55,053 nucleotides of DNA from positions 1 to 55,053 of the forward strand of contig DHKO01000048.1 in the NCBI GenBank assembly GCA_002404895.1, in the 5' to 3' direction. The notes beneath the pieces were generated by a model. It searched no databases, was not told the origin of the DNA, and worked only from the letters and a program-made list of their open reading frames with translations. The DNA comes from Treponema sp. UBA4692 (lineage in GTDB: Bacteria > Spirochaetota > Spirochaetia > Treponematales > Treponemataceae). Positions 25,564 to 34,020 of this stretch are shown here, piece by piece. The position numbers and the translations under genes were made by a program. How positions within the stretch are numbered: position 1 is the first letter of the stretch; each line of letters begins with the position of its first letter.

Positions 25564-27705
25564 TCACATCGAGCGTCTTATGTCGGTTATAATCATCTGC
25601 GGAGTTTCAACTCCGTTGTAAGTGTTGCGGCAGATTTTGTAGACCACATCGACAAGGTCGCCTTTGTCAAAGTCTCGGTGAAGATATTCCGCGCCGCCCC
25701 AGAGCATTGCCGGCCATTTTGTCTTTCCGCAGTCGAAGGTGAGCTTTAAATGCTGCCTTTCGGTTTTCCCGAGAATAATCGCGTCTGAAATCCTCAAATT
25801 CCGGCTCACAAAAGTAAGCTCAGGATTTTCTTCTCCGTAAGGCTCGAATTCGTCAACAACAGAAAGAAGATTCGGCTTTAGATAATCCGGCGGAAGCTCC
25901 GCATCAATCTCAATCAGCTCGGAGTCGGAGCCTGCAAGCTCGATTTCCGGGGCAAACTTTTCAAGATTAGAGAGGAATTCGCCGAGCCTCTCCTTTTTGA
26001 AGCTGAATCCCGCTGCATATGCGTGTCCGCCGTAGCTTATGAAAAGGTCTGACATCTTGTCCAAAAGCGAGAGGACTTTGAAGCCGCGGCAGCTCCGCAT
26101 TGAGCCGATTGCGTTGTCGTCAACATAAGTTATCGCCATTGACGGAACGTCATAAGTTGCAACGAGCTTTCCCGCGATTGTTCCTGAAACGCCTCTGTTT
26201 ATTCTTTCATCGATTACGACGCAGAGTTTTTCTCCGTATTTTTCAATGCTTTTCTTCGCGCTTTCAACCGCGTAGTTCCAGCCCTCATTTCCGAGCTGCT
26301 TTCTCGTGTTGTTCATCGCGATTATTTTCTGCGCGGTTTTCATTCTTTTTTCCGCATCTTTTTCAAGAAAAAGCTCCACGCCGATTTCAGGCTGCCCGAG
26401 CCTTCCTGTAGCGTTCAGCGCGGGATTTATGTTCCATGACAAATCTGTCGCGTTCACTCTTTTTCCGAGGAGACTTTGAAGCGAGAGAAGCTCTTTAAGT
26501 CCCGCACGCGCGTATCCTGCGTTTATCGAGGCGATTCCGTTTCTGATAAATACGCGGTTCTCATTTTTTAGCGGCATAATGTCTGCTAAAGCCGCGAGAG
26601 CCACAAGCTGAAGGTCGTTTTCGTCTGCCTTTGCGTTTTTTGGATTCTGCCTTGAAATTTGCGCGTTTATCAAAGTGACAAAAATGTTGTAGAAGCCTTT
26701 TATTTCCGAGTTCAGCTCATGATTGTAGCGCGCAAGCTTTGAATTTGTCTTCAGCTGCGAGATTGAGACATTTGCGAGCGCCGGAAAAATTTTCGTGGCT
26801 TCGGGCCGCAAATCCATAAAGTTGAATTCCGCTCCGTTTCCGAATGTATCCTTTAGAATTGAAGATGCCGCTTTTTCGTCCCAGACAAAAATCTGCTGTC
26901 CTTTCAGAAAATCAGGAAGTTTTGTCTCTGAGATTGAACTTCCTTTCTGCACGCTTAGCGAAAGCTGTTTTTTCTCGACGAGATTTTCGGTTTTGATTAT
27001 GTCTATTTTGCAGATTTCAGGATTTTCCGAGTCTTGCACTGCGGAAAGAAGCGCGATTTCATTCTTGTAAAAGTCTGAGTGAGCGAATCTTAGCGCGGTT
27101 ATTACTTTGTACGCGACGGCGCAGCCAGAAATGTCTTTGAAAGGATAGCCTGAGTCTTCGCATTTCGGGTTCACGATGATTGCAGGCGAGGGAATTTTCT
27201 CGGGAGGCGTGTGGTGGTCAAGAACGATAACGTCCATTCCCTTTGACGAGGCGTAAGCGATTTCGTCAACATTTGAAATTCCGCAGTCAACCGTGATGAT
27301 TAAAGAGCCGAATTCCTTTTCAAAATCGTCAACTGCGTTCTTGTTAAGGCCGTAAGGCTCGTTTCCGGCGGGAAGCCGCCATCTAACATCGATTCCAAGC
27401 GAGACAAGATAATCGTAGAGAATTGTCGTTGAGGTGATTCCGTCAACGTCGCGGTCTCCGAAAATCAGGACTTTTTCCTGCTCCTCTTGCGCCTGCAGAA
27501 TTCTGTCAACAGCGTCCTCCATATTTGAAAAAAGAAACGGGTTGTGCATAAAGCGCAGGTCGTCTTCAAGAAAGAACTGGACATCCTTTCCCTCTGTGAT
27601 TCCTCTCCGCGCGAGAATCGAGGCGGTGAGCGCGTTCACCCTGTATTTGTCGTAAAGCGCGCCAACATCAGCGCGTGTAATGCTTTTTTTATGCCAGTTT
27701 TTCAT
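25564..27705 (-). CDS. recJ: Single-strand DNA exonuclease RecJ
   Basis: 5'-3' single-strand exonuclease of RecFOR recombination and mismatch repair. The DHH-family motifs are present: GDRDVDGITST (motif I, usually DYDADG), TVDCGIS, and VLDHHTPPEKIPSP (DHH). A long insert of about 120 residues follows the first conserved block (around KNEIALLSAVQDSENPE to SKLARYNHELN), absent from common RecJ. The frame is open farther upstream, but the start MKNWHKKSITRADV was chosen because homologues begin so; an alternative lies 23 codons earlier. recO is the gene just upstream. Confidence 0.93.
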   Translation of the reverse strand: MKNWHKKSITRADVGALYDKYRVNALTASILARRGITEGKDVQFFLEDDLRFMHNPFLFSNMEDAVDRILQAQEEQEKVLIFGDRDVDGITSTTILYDYLVSLGIDVRWRLPAGNEPYGLNKNAVDDFEKEFGSLIITVDCGISNVDEIAYASSKGMDVIVLDHHTPPEKIPSPAIIVNPKCEDSGYPFKDISGCAVAYKVITALRFAHSDFYKNEIALLSAVQDSENPEICKIDIIKTENLVEKKQLSLSVQKGSSISETKLPDFLKGQQIFVWDEKAASSILKDTFGNGAEFNFMDLRPEATKIFPALANVSISQLKTNSKLARYNHELNSEIKGFYNIFVTLINAQISRQNPKNAKADENDLQLVALAALADIMPLKNENRVFIRNGIASINAGYARAGLKELLSLQSLLGKRVNATDLSWNINPALNATGRLGQPEIGVELFLEKDAEKRMKTAQKIIAMNNTRKQLGNEGWNYAVESAKKSIEKYGEKLCVVIDERINRGVSGTIAGKLVATYDVPSMAITYVDDNAIGSMRSCRGFKVLSLLDKMSDLFISYGGHAYAAGFSFKKERLGEFLSNLEKFAPEIELAGSDSELIEIDAELPPDYLKPNLLSVVDEFEPYGEENPELTFVSRNLRISDAIILGKTERQHLKLTFDCGKTKWPAMLWGGAEYLHRDFDKGDLVDVVYKICRNTYNGVETPQMIITDIRRSM

Positions 27706-27781
27706 ATTGATATTGTTCCCAAAATTTTTGACTTTTTTACCGTTTTTATCTTTTTCAAAGCAGAAATCTTTCAAGGCGAAA

Positions 27782-28570
27782 TTACAAAATCCCGATTCCT
27801 GAGCTCATCGACTTTAATTTTGCGCCGCATGCCTGCTCCGTCAGAAAATAGACAAGAGATTTCATTTCCTGAAAAGAAAGCGAATCCACCGCGATTTTTC
27901 TTGATTCAGCCGGCGGAAGGCTTGCAACCGCCTCAAGATATGTCAGAGCGGTTTTTCCAAGCGAGAAAGCGAACGCGTTTTCGTGGAAATTTTGCGTGGC
28001 TGCGCAGTCAGGACAGATAAAACCGTTGTTCAGGTTGTCATATTTGTATTTCAATGATAGAGATTCGCCTGAAAATTTTCTAGTGTGAAGAGATTCTCCG
28101 CATTGGCAGCAGATTTTCGTGTTCGGCCGCACTCCGAGCAAGTCAAGATAACGCCACAAAAACCTTACAAGACCGAGACGCGCCGCATTTTCCGATGAAA
28201 GCTCCATTCCGTCCAGAAATCCGTTTGCTATAACCCAGCTTTGCTCGTAGCTTCCCGCGCATTTTGTCTTTATCAGAATTTCAGAAGCCAGATTTGCCGC
28301 CCATGTCTTGAAGAGATTTTCCCTGAGCGAAAGATGATATTTTTTCACGTCGAAATCAGTTATTTTTGTCTGGTTTTTCGACTCGTCTTTGTAGAGATAG
28401 AGAATTCCTGAATTCATCGGCGAGACAAGCGAGCGCAATTTTGACTTCGGACCGCCGTAAAGGGTCGCGAACGAAATTCCTTTTTCCTTCGAGAAAAACA
28501 TCACGCTTCTGTTGCTTTCGCCTGAGATTTGAACGCTTAAGATTAACGCCGGAAAAGAAATGTTGCGCAT
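27782..28570 (-). CDS. recO: DNA repair protein RecO
   Basis: Recombination mediator that helps RecR load RecA on SSB-coated DNA. It has an N-terminal OB-fold (ISFPALILSVQISGESNRSVMFFSKEKG) and a C-terminal zinc-binding segment with CCQC and CPDC. Identity is weak in sequence, as is normal for RecO, but the domain order and the recJ neighbour support it. The ATG at 28568-28570 was preferred to one 14 codons upstream. A TATAAA box lies 9 nt before it. Confidence 0.75.
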   Translation of the reverse strand: MRNISFPALILSVQISGESNRSVMFFSKEKGISFATLYGGPKSKLRSLVSPMNSGILYLYKDESKNQTKITDFDVKKYHLSLRENLFKTWAANLASEILIKTKCAGSYEQSWVIANGFLDGMELSSENAARLGLVRFLWRYLDLLGVRPNTKICCQCGESLHTRKFSGESLSLKYKYDNLNNGFICPDCAATQNFHENAFAFSLGKTALTYLEAVASLPPAESRKIAVDSLSFQEMKSLVYFLTEQACGAKLKSMSSGIGIL

Positions 28571-28636
28571 GAGGCTAAGTTTATATTTGAAAAAGAATTT
28601 TGAAAATAGCAATCAGAATTAAAGCGAAAGATGATA

Positions 28637-28665
28637 TTGACAGAGATTTTTAATCGGCATAAAAT
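28637..28665 (+). promoter_or_regulatory. Near-consensus sigma70 promoter of rpoZ
   Basis: TTGACA, a 17-nt spacer and TAAAAT; AAGGGG lies upstream of the ATG. Confidence 0.85.
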
Positions 28666-28695
28666 ATCAGAACTAACTGTAAGGGGATAGCTGAT

Positions 28696-28893
28696 ATGAT
28701 TTTTCCTTTGGAAGACACTGTAAAATTTACTGGAAACATTTACGAGGCGACTGTTGCCGCAAGCCGGCGCGCTTACCAGCTTGCCATGATAAAAGACCCG
28801 CTCATCGACCAGAACGATGGAAAAGTTGTTTCTTTGGCTGCAAAACAGCTCTTTACAGGTCAGATTCAATATAGAAGAATCGAAGAGAAATAA
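28696..28893 (+). CDS. rpoZ: RNA polymerase omega subunit (probable)
   Basis: A 65-residue protein with the omega pattern: an N-terminal segment with GNIYEATVAASRRAYQLA in place of the usual NRYELVLLAAKRARQL, then KVVSLAAKQLFTGQIQY matching the K-AL-EI-G conserved tail. Omega assists beta-prime folding and RNA polymerase assembly. Its strong promoter and its position just before a ribosomal-protein gene fit a housekeeping role. Spirochaete omega proteins are divergent, so certainty is moderate. Confidence 0.75.
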   Translation: MIFPLEDTVKFTGNIYEATVAASRRAYQLAMIKDPLIDQNDGKVVSLAAKQLFTGQIQYRRIEEK

Positions 28894-28914
28894 AAGCTTT
28901 ATATTTGGCTGCCC

Positions 28915-28942
28915 TTGACGAAAGGACGGCTTTAGATATAAT
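28915..28942 (+). promoter_or_regulatory. Strong promoter of the bS22-like gene
   Basis: TTGACG, a 16-nt spacer and TATAAT, starting about 20 nt after the rpoZ stop. Confidence 0.82.
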
Positions 28943-28977
28943 ATTTTTCACAGTTTTGTGATTTAAGGAGTGCCATC

Positions 28978-29064
28978 GTGCCTTGTGGAAAGAAAAGAAA
29001 GCGTCAGAAGATTGCGACTCATAAACGCAAGAAGATGCTTAGAAGAAACAGACATAAGAAATAG
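28978..29064 (+). CDS. bS22/AURKAIP1(COX24)-type small ribosomal protein, 28 residues
   Basis: Reads MPCGKKRKRQKIATHKRK, then KMLRRNRHKK and stop, starting at GTG with AAGGAG 7 nt upstream. This extremely basic pattern with HKRKKMLRR matches the AURKAIP1/COX24 family (mitochondrial mS38, mycobacterial bS22), short proteins that sit on the small ribosomal subunit near the decoding-region rRNA. It has its own strong promoter and terminator, as expected for a ribosomal protein. Such short genes are easily missed by gene finders. Confidence 0.85.
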   Translation: MPCGKKRKRQKIATHKRKKMLRRNRHKK

Positions 29065-29108
29065 TTTGACGGCTTTTAGCTTGAAAGGCTATTGTTCTTT
29101 GTCAAAAG

Positions 29109-29137
29109 AGACCGCGATGTTTGCGGTCTTTTTTTTT
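29109..29137 (+). terminator. Intrinsic terminator of the bS22-like gene
   Basis: AGACCGC and GCGGTCT form a perfect 7-bp stem with a 7-nt loop and a long T-run. Confidence 0.92.
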
Positions 29138-29157
29138 CACTTTTGAAGTTGCGTGGA

Positions 29158-29195
29158 GAAGAAAAGTCGCTATCGACAGGAGGTCGAAGTTTTGC
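29158..29195 (+). repeat. Upstream copy of a duplicated translation-start segment
   Basis: 38-bp segment, 36 of 38 identical to 29259-29296. It carries an ideal ribosome site AGGAGGT and a TTG start codon at the same spacing as the real dxs start. Confidence 0.85.
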
Positions 29196-29212
29196 GGCTT
29201 GAAAAAAACTAG
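29192..29212 (+). CDS. Six-codon leader ORF (possible)
   Basis: TTG start with AGGAGGT 7 nt upstream, encoding MRLEKN then TAG. The stop overlaps a hairpin (AGGCGGC / GCCGCCT, 29211-29230) that lies between this leader and the true dxs start. It may be an evolutionary remnant of the duplication or a leader that affects dxs translation. Confidence 0.3.
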   Translation: MRLEKN

Positions 29213-29258
29213 GCGGCAAGGACGCCGCCTGAAAGCCTAGAAAATAAAATGACTTTTT

Positions 29259-29296
29259 GAAGAAAAGTCGTCATCGACAGGAGGTCGAAGTTTTGC
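29259..29296 (+). repeat. Downstream copy of the duplicated segment (contains the dxs start)
   Basis: Second copy, 101 bp downstream of the first. The two differ only at CT versus TC in the middle. Confidence 0.85.
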
Positions 29297-31230
29297 TTGC
29301 ATCGATTAATTCGCCTGAAGATTTGAAAAAAATTCCAGAGGAACGGCTGCCGTCTCTCGCCGCTGAAATCCGCAAGAAAATCATAAGCGCGGTGGCTAAA
29401 AACGGCGGGCATTTGGCGTCGAATCTTGGAGTTGTGGAGCTTACAATCGCGCTTCACCGTGTTTTCTCGTCTCCTCGCGACGCGATTATTTTTGATGTCA
29501 GCCATCAGTCTTACACGCACAAGCTTTTGACCGGACGAGGCGGAGAATTTGATTCTCTTAGAAAAAAAGGCGGAATTTCAGGTTTTCAGCGAAAGGCGGA
29601 AAGCGGGCACGATTATTTTGACAACGGACATTCCTCAACTTCGATTTCCCAGGGGCTTGGGCTTCTTTGCGCATGGGAGAAAATGAAAAATTCGGCTTCC
29701 GCTGGAATCTCGGAAAAATCTGAAAACGCGGGCGGCTCTGAGCGGAAAGTTGTCGTTGTGATTGGAGACGGCGCTTTGACGGGCGGAATGGCTTACGAGG
29801 CTTTGAGCCACGCAGGGCAGCTTTCAAAAAATCTTATTGTTGTCCTGAACGACAACCAGATGTCGATTTCTCCGAACGACAGCGCGATTTCCCGTTATCT
29901 TTCAACGATGACGATGACCGGCTTTTACCAGAAATTCAGATACGCGGTTGACAACTTTGTTGACAAAATTCCGAATTCAAAACGCCATATCGGAAAATTC
30001 ATCTATAAATTAAAGCGCGGAATCAAGGGAATGTTTTTGACTCCGAATATTTTCACGGATTTGGGGTTTGAGTATGTCGGGCCGCTTGACGGACACAACA
30101 TCAAAAAGCTCGAGGAGACTTTTATCCGCGTGAAAAAGCTTCCAAAGCCTGTCGTTGTCCATATCAGAACTGTGAAAGGAAAAGGCTATTCGCCTGCTGA
30201 AAACGACCCGGCGAGCTTTCACGGAGTCGGACCGTTCCAGATTTCAGACGGAAAAATGGAAAAATTCGACGCGCTGAGCTTTACGGAAGCGTTCAGCAAC
30301 ACTTTGACGGCTCTTGCCCATAGAAATCAGAAAATAGCCGCAATCACGGCGGCAATGTCAAAGGGAACAGGACTTGATTCTTTTGCGCGCCATTTTCCTG
30401 ACCGCTTTTATGATGTCGGAATCGCAGAGGAGCACGCGGTAACTTTTGCATCGGGGCTTGCCGCAGGCGGAATGATTCCTGTTGTCGCGATTTACTCGAC
30501 TTTTATCCAGCGCGCGGTTGACCAGATTATTCACGATGTCGCGCTTCAGAAAAACCACGTTGTAATCTGCCTTGACCGTAGCGGAGTTGTTCCGAACGAC
30601 GGCGAGACTCATCAGGGGCTTTTCGACATTTCTCTTTTGCGCCCGGTTCCGAATCTAACGATTCTTTCTCCTGCCACGGCTGTTGACTTGAATCTCTGCC
30701 TTGTGTGGGCTGTAAACGTGAAAAAGCCTGTTGTAATCAGATATCCGAAGCTTTCATGCCCGAGCGAGCATCCTTCTTTTGAGCAGAAAATAATGGAAGG
30801 ACGCGGAATTCTTATTAAAAACGAGGAATTTGCGCCTTCGCTCAGCGTTCAGTTTGATGACTCAAAAAATCATAAGAAGATTCTTTTTGTCTGCGCTGGC
30901 GGAATTTTCGACGAGACGCTGATTGCCGCGCGGAATGTCATGGCGAGGGGCGTTGAGGCCGACATTTACTCGCTTCGCTTTATAAAGCCTTTTGACGACA
31001 ATTATTTTGCGTCTCTTTCAAAAAACTATGACAAGGTTGTTGTGGTTGAGGACAATGTGAGAAACGGCGGAATCGGCGAATATATAGAAAATCTTTTGTT
31101 TGAGAGAGGATTCAAGAATATCCTTTTGAAATCGTTTCCTGACAGATTTATTGCGCAAGGCTCGAGAAGCGACATCTGCGAGTCCTGCGGAATGAACGGC
31201 GTGAAAATTGCGGAGGAATCATTGCTATGA
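29293..31230 (+). CDS. dxs: 1-deoxy-D-xylulose-5-phosphate synthase
   Basis: Thiamine-diphosphate enzyme that joins pyruvate and glyceraldehyde 3-phosphate, first step of the MEP isoprenoid pathway. Seen: ThDP motif GDGALTGGMAYEA, the catalytic Glu region GIAEEHAVTFASGLA, and YSTFIQRAVDQIIHDV. The TTG at 29293 is chosen: AGGAGGT lies 7 nt upstream and the product then begins with the family-like LASINSPEDLKKI. The frame stays open 12 codons farther up to another TTG, but that region is the duplicated segment. It overlaps folP by 4 nt. Confidence 0.97.
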   Translation: MLASINSPEDLKKIPEERLPSLAAEIRKKIISAVAKNGGHLASNLGVVELTIALHRVFSSPRDAIIFDVSHQSYTHKLLTGRGGEFDSLRKKGGISGFQRKAESGHDYFDNGHSSTSISQGLGLLCAWEKMKNSASAGISEKSENAGGSERKVVVVIGDGALTGGMAYEALSHAGQLSKNLIVVLNDNQMSISPNDSAISRYLSTMTMTGFYQKFRYAVDNFVDKIPNSKRHIGKFIYKLKRGIKGMFLTPNIFTDLGFEYVGPLDGHNIKKLEETFIRVKKLPKPVVVHIRTVKGKGYSPAENDPASFHGVGPFQISDGKMEKFDALSFTEAFSNTLTALAHRNQKIAAITAAMSKGTGLDSFARHFPDRFYDVGIAEEHAVTFASGLAAGGMIPVVAIYSTFIQRAVDQIIHDVALQKNHVVICLDRSGVVPNDGETHQGLFDISLLRPVPNLTILSPATAVDLNLCLVWAVNVKKPVVIRYPKLSCPSEHPSFEQKIMEGRGILIKNEEFAPSLSVQFDDSKNHKKILFVCAGGIFDETLIAARNVMARGVEADIYSLRFIKPFDDNYFASLSKNYDKVVVVEDNVRNGGIGEYIENLLFERGFKNILLKSFPDRFIAQGSRSDICESCGMNGVKIAEESLL

Positions 31231-32054
31231 AAAAACTTGTTTTGCGGAATAGAACAGTGGAGACAAATCTCCCTGCCTTTGTTATGGGAATCGTGAATGT
31301 GACCCCGGACTCTTTTTTTGACAAAAGCCGCGGCGGAGCTGAAAACGCGCTTCGCCTAATAGAAGAGGGCGCTGATGTTCTTGACATCGGAGGCGAGTCC
31401 ACACGGCCAGGAAGCGACTATGTTTCTGCGGAAGAGGAAATTCGGCGCGTTGTTCCTGTAATCGAGGCGGTCAGAAAACATTCGGACATTCCGATTTCAG
31501 TTGACACGCGAAAATTCAGCGTTATGAAAGCCTCTTTTGAAGCCGGCGCGGACATTTTAAATGACATTTCGGCTCTCGAAGATGACGGAAATCTCGCTCC
31601 GTTTTGCGCGAAGGAAAATCTCCCTGTGATTTTGATGCATAAGCGCGGAATTCCGACAAATATGCAGGCGAACACATCTTACAGCGATATTTTTTCTGAG
31701 GTCGAAAATTATTTGAAAAGCCGCGCTGATTTCGCTTTGAAATCTGGAATAAAAGATGACAAAATCTGGCTTGACCCGGGCGTTGGCTTTGGAAAGGACG
31801 TGAAAGGAAATTTCGAGCTTATAAGGCGTGCCGGTTCTCTTCTGGGCGGAAAATATCCTGTCTTGATGGCTTTGAGCAGAAAAAGCTGTATCGGCGCGGT
31901 TACGGGGCGTGAAGTCCACGAAAGACTGAGCGGAACATTGACAGCAGACATCTTGAGCGTTATTCACGGAGCCTCTATGATTCGCGTCCACGATGTGAAA
32001 GAGGCGGTTGATTCCCTTAAAATCCTTTCAGCAGTTGAATTTGGCGTGCTTTGA
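31227..32054 (+). CDS. folP: Dihydropteroate synthase
   Basis: Condenses p-aminobenzoate with 6-hydroxymethyl-dihydropterin pyrophosphate in folate synthesis. Motifs: MGIVNVTPDSFFD, DIGGESTRPGS, ISVDTRKFSV, LDPGVGFGKD, SRKSCIG and the C-terminal IRVHDV. The 275-residue length is normal. ATGA overlap with dxs indicates coupling. The sulfonamide-target loops look ordinary. Confidence 0.97.
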   Translation: MKKLVLRNRTVETNLPAFVMGIVNVTPDSFFDKSRGGAENALRLIEEGADVLDIGGESTRPGSDYVSAEEEIRRVVPVIEAVRKHSDIPISVDTRKFSVMKASFEAGADILNDISALEDDGNLAPFCAKENLPVILMHKRGIPTNMQANTSYSDIFSEVENYLKSRADFALKSGIKDDKIWLDPGVGFGKDVKGNFELIRRAGSLLGGKYPVLMALSRKSCIGAVTGREVHERLSGTLTADILSVIHGASMIRVHDVKEAVDSLKILSAVEFGVL

Positions 32055-32084
32055 CTTTAAAATGTTTTGATTCAGAATATTTTG

Positions 32085-32144
32085 ATTCAAAATGCTTGCA
32101 TTCAAAATGCTTGCATTCAAAATGCTTGCATTCAAAATGCTTGC
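32085..32144 (+). repeat. Four perfect 15-bp tandem units upstream of cdaA
   Basis: The unit ATTCAAAATGCTTGC is repeated four times without error, with a degenerate partial before it. One frame (from 32092) reads a pentapeptide repeat MLAFK four times and stops at a TAG (32176-32178) that overlaps the cdaA start region. Copy number could change by slippage. Confidence 0.95.
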
Positions 32145-32168
32145 ATTTGAAATTCAGACATTCAAGAT

Positions 32169-33002
32169 TTGGAGATAGCAGAAAAATTGAACGCGCTGGA
32201 AGGTTTTCTTACTGTTTTTAGTTATATACGCCCGGTGATTGACATCGGCGTGATGACATTCTTGCTTTACAAGGTCTACGAGCTTATCGTCAAGACGAAC
32301 GCGATGCAGATTATAAAGGCGGCTCTTGTCGTCGCGCTTTTTTACGCGTTCGCGTTTATTCTTCATCTTGAGACGCTTCTCTGGATTTTGCAGAAATTTG
32401 CGCCTGGAATTGCGATTGCGTTTGCGATTGTATTCCAGCCGGAGCTTAGAAAGCTTTTCCTCAAAATCGGACAGAACGAATGGTTCACTTTTGGAAACCG
32501 CTCCCGGCACACTTATGTTGACGCGGTTCTGATTGCGGCGGAGACGCTCTCAAAGCTTAAAAAAGGAATGCTGGTTGTTTTCTCGCGCCACACAAAGCTA
32601 GACGACATTATCGAGACTGGAACTCTGCTGAATGCTGATATTTCTTCCGCGCTTCTTGTAACGATTTTCCAGTACGAGACTCCGCTCCACGACGCTGCCT
32701 GCATTGTCCAAAACGGAAAAATTATTGCGGCGGGCTGTTTTCTTCCTTTAAGCGAGCAGTACGACATCAAAAAGACTTTCGGAACGCGGCACCGCGCTGC
32801 CTTGGGACTTGCCGAGACAACCGACGCTGTTGTTCTTGTTGTGTCCGAGGAGTCAGGCGCGATAAGCCTTGCCTACGACTCGAAGCTTCACTACGACTTG
32901 AAGCCGACTCAAATCACGAAAATCTTGGAAAATCTTCTCGACATCTCTTCTGATCAGGAAACAATTGAGGACACAATAGATGAAAATAAAGCAGCTATTT
33001 GA
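32169..33002 (+). CDS. cdaA: Membrane diadenylate cyclase CdaA/DacA with a DAA variant motif
   Basis: Makes c-di-AMP from two ATP. Three N-terminal membrane helices (about 19-90) precede the DAC domain. The signature GTRHRAALGL is intact, but the DGA triplet is DAA (PLHDAACIV). VVSEESGAISLA closes the domain. The start is uncertain: a TTG at 32169 is used here, without a good ribosome site, and a TTG six codons later is possible. It overlaps cdaR by 23 nt, the conserved cdaA-cdaR arrangement. Confidence 0.93.
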   Translation: MEIAEKLNALEGFLTVFSYIRPVIDIGVMTFLLYKVYELIVKTNAMQIIKAALVVALFYAFAFILHLETLLWILQKFAPGIAIAFAIVFQPELRKLFLKIGQNEWFTFGNRSRHTYVDAVLIAAETLSKLKKGMLVVFSRHTKLDDIIETGTLLNADISSALLVTIFQYETPLHDAACIVQNGKIIAAGCFLPLSEQYDIKKTFGTRHRAALGLAETTDAVVLVVSEESGAISLAYDSKLHYDLKPTQITKILENLLDISSDQETIEDTIDENKAAI

Positions 33003-34020
33003 AAAACTGATTGAGAACTGGCCGGTAAAGGCTGTCTGCCTGATTATGGCGATTTTTCTTTACATTTTTAACCAGCAGTCCGGAATGACGACAAACACAA
33101 TCAAGACGAATGTGATAATCGGAAACGAGAACGGCTTTACTCCGGCAGAAGTGTTCAATACGAATGTCGCTGTAACTTTGCGCGGAAAATCCGAGTCAAT
33201 ATCCAGCATTACTGAGAAAAACATAACGGCGTATCTTGATTTCAGCTACGTTGCGAAAGGCGGAAAATACGAATTTCCTGTTCTCCTAAAATTTGACCAG
33301 ACTGTAAGCGCGCTGAATCCGATGGAGATAAAAGTTGCTCCTGAAAAAATCACCCTGAAAGTGGAGGAGGAAATTTCAGGATATGCGAAAATCGAGCCGC
33401 TTCTAAAAGGCGAAGTTCCGCACGGCTACCAGCGAAAATCCGTTGTGATTGAGCCTGAGCAGGTGAAAATTCGGGGCGCGCGTTCTCTTGTTGAAAACTG
33501 CAAGAGCCTTCAGACGGCGACAATCGTTCTTTCAAACGCGACAACGAGTTTTTCAGGAACGGCAAAAATCGAGAATCTGAAGAAAAATATCAGCCTTGAA
33601 ACTGACAAAGTCTCATACACGGTTGAAGTCGAGGAAATTTCCGACACAAAAACGCTTTCAAAAGTTCCTGTCTCGGCGGCAAATCTTTCTCCTGAGCTTG
33701 AAATCAAAAATCTTCAAAATTCCGTGTCTTTTTCTGTTAAGGGAAAGCTTTTGACGCTTGAAAAATTCACTGACTATTCTTCTGTGTGCAAGGCGGATTT
33801 GTCCGACATCAAAGAGCCTGGAAACTATGAGGCGAAACTTCTTTACAGTCTGCCTTTTGGAATTTATCTTGACGGAAACTATCCGAAAACTGTTTCCGTT
33901 TCGGTTTCTGGCGTTTCAGCCGTTCAGAAAAAAAATTCTGATGAAAAAGAGAAATCTCCTGTCCTGGACGAAAACGGCGAGCCGATGGAAAAAATCGAGT
34001 ACGGCGGGGACGCGCAGTGA
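32980..34020 (+). CDS. cdaR: YbbR-domain protein CdaR (regulator of CdaA)
   Basis: Single N-terminal membrane helix (about 15-32, VKAVCLIMAIFLYIF) and three or four YbbR repeats on the outside (for example VTLRGKSESISSI, VKIRGARSLVENCK, FSVKGKLLTLEKF). In Firmicutes CdaR binds and modulates CdaA; the overlap of the two genes here suggests the same. The C-terminal 25 residues are charged and low in complexity. It ends in a GTGA overlap with acpS. Confidence 0.88.
   Translation: MKIKQLFEKLIENWPVKAVCLIMAIFLYIFNQQSGMTTNTIKTNVIIGNENGFTPAEVFNTNVAVTLRGKSESISSITEKNITAYLDFSYVAKGGKYEFPVLLKFDQTVSALNPMEIKVAPEKITLKVEEEISGYAKIEPLLKGEVPHGYQRKSVVIEPEQVKIRGARSLVENCKSLQTATIVLSNATTSFSGTAKIENLKKNISLETDKVSYTVEVEEISDTKTLSKVPVSAANLSPELEIKNLQNSVSFSVKGKLLTLEKFTDYSSVCKADLSDIKEPGNYEAKLLYSLPFGIYLDGNYPKTVSVSVSGVSAVQKKNSDEKEKSPVLDENGEPMEKIEYGGDAQ

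Noticed and set aside
29257..29292. Upstream TTG start of dxs
   Set aside because: It has no ribosome site, while the TTG at 29293 has AGGAGGT at ideal spacing and gives the family-like N-terminus.
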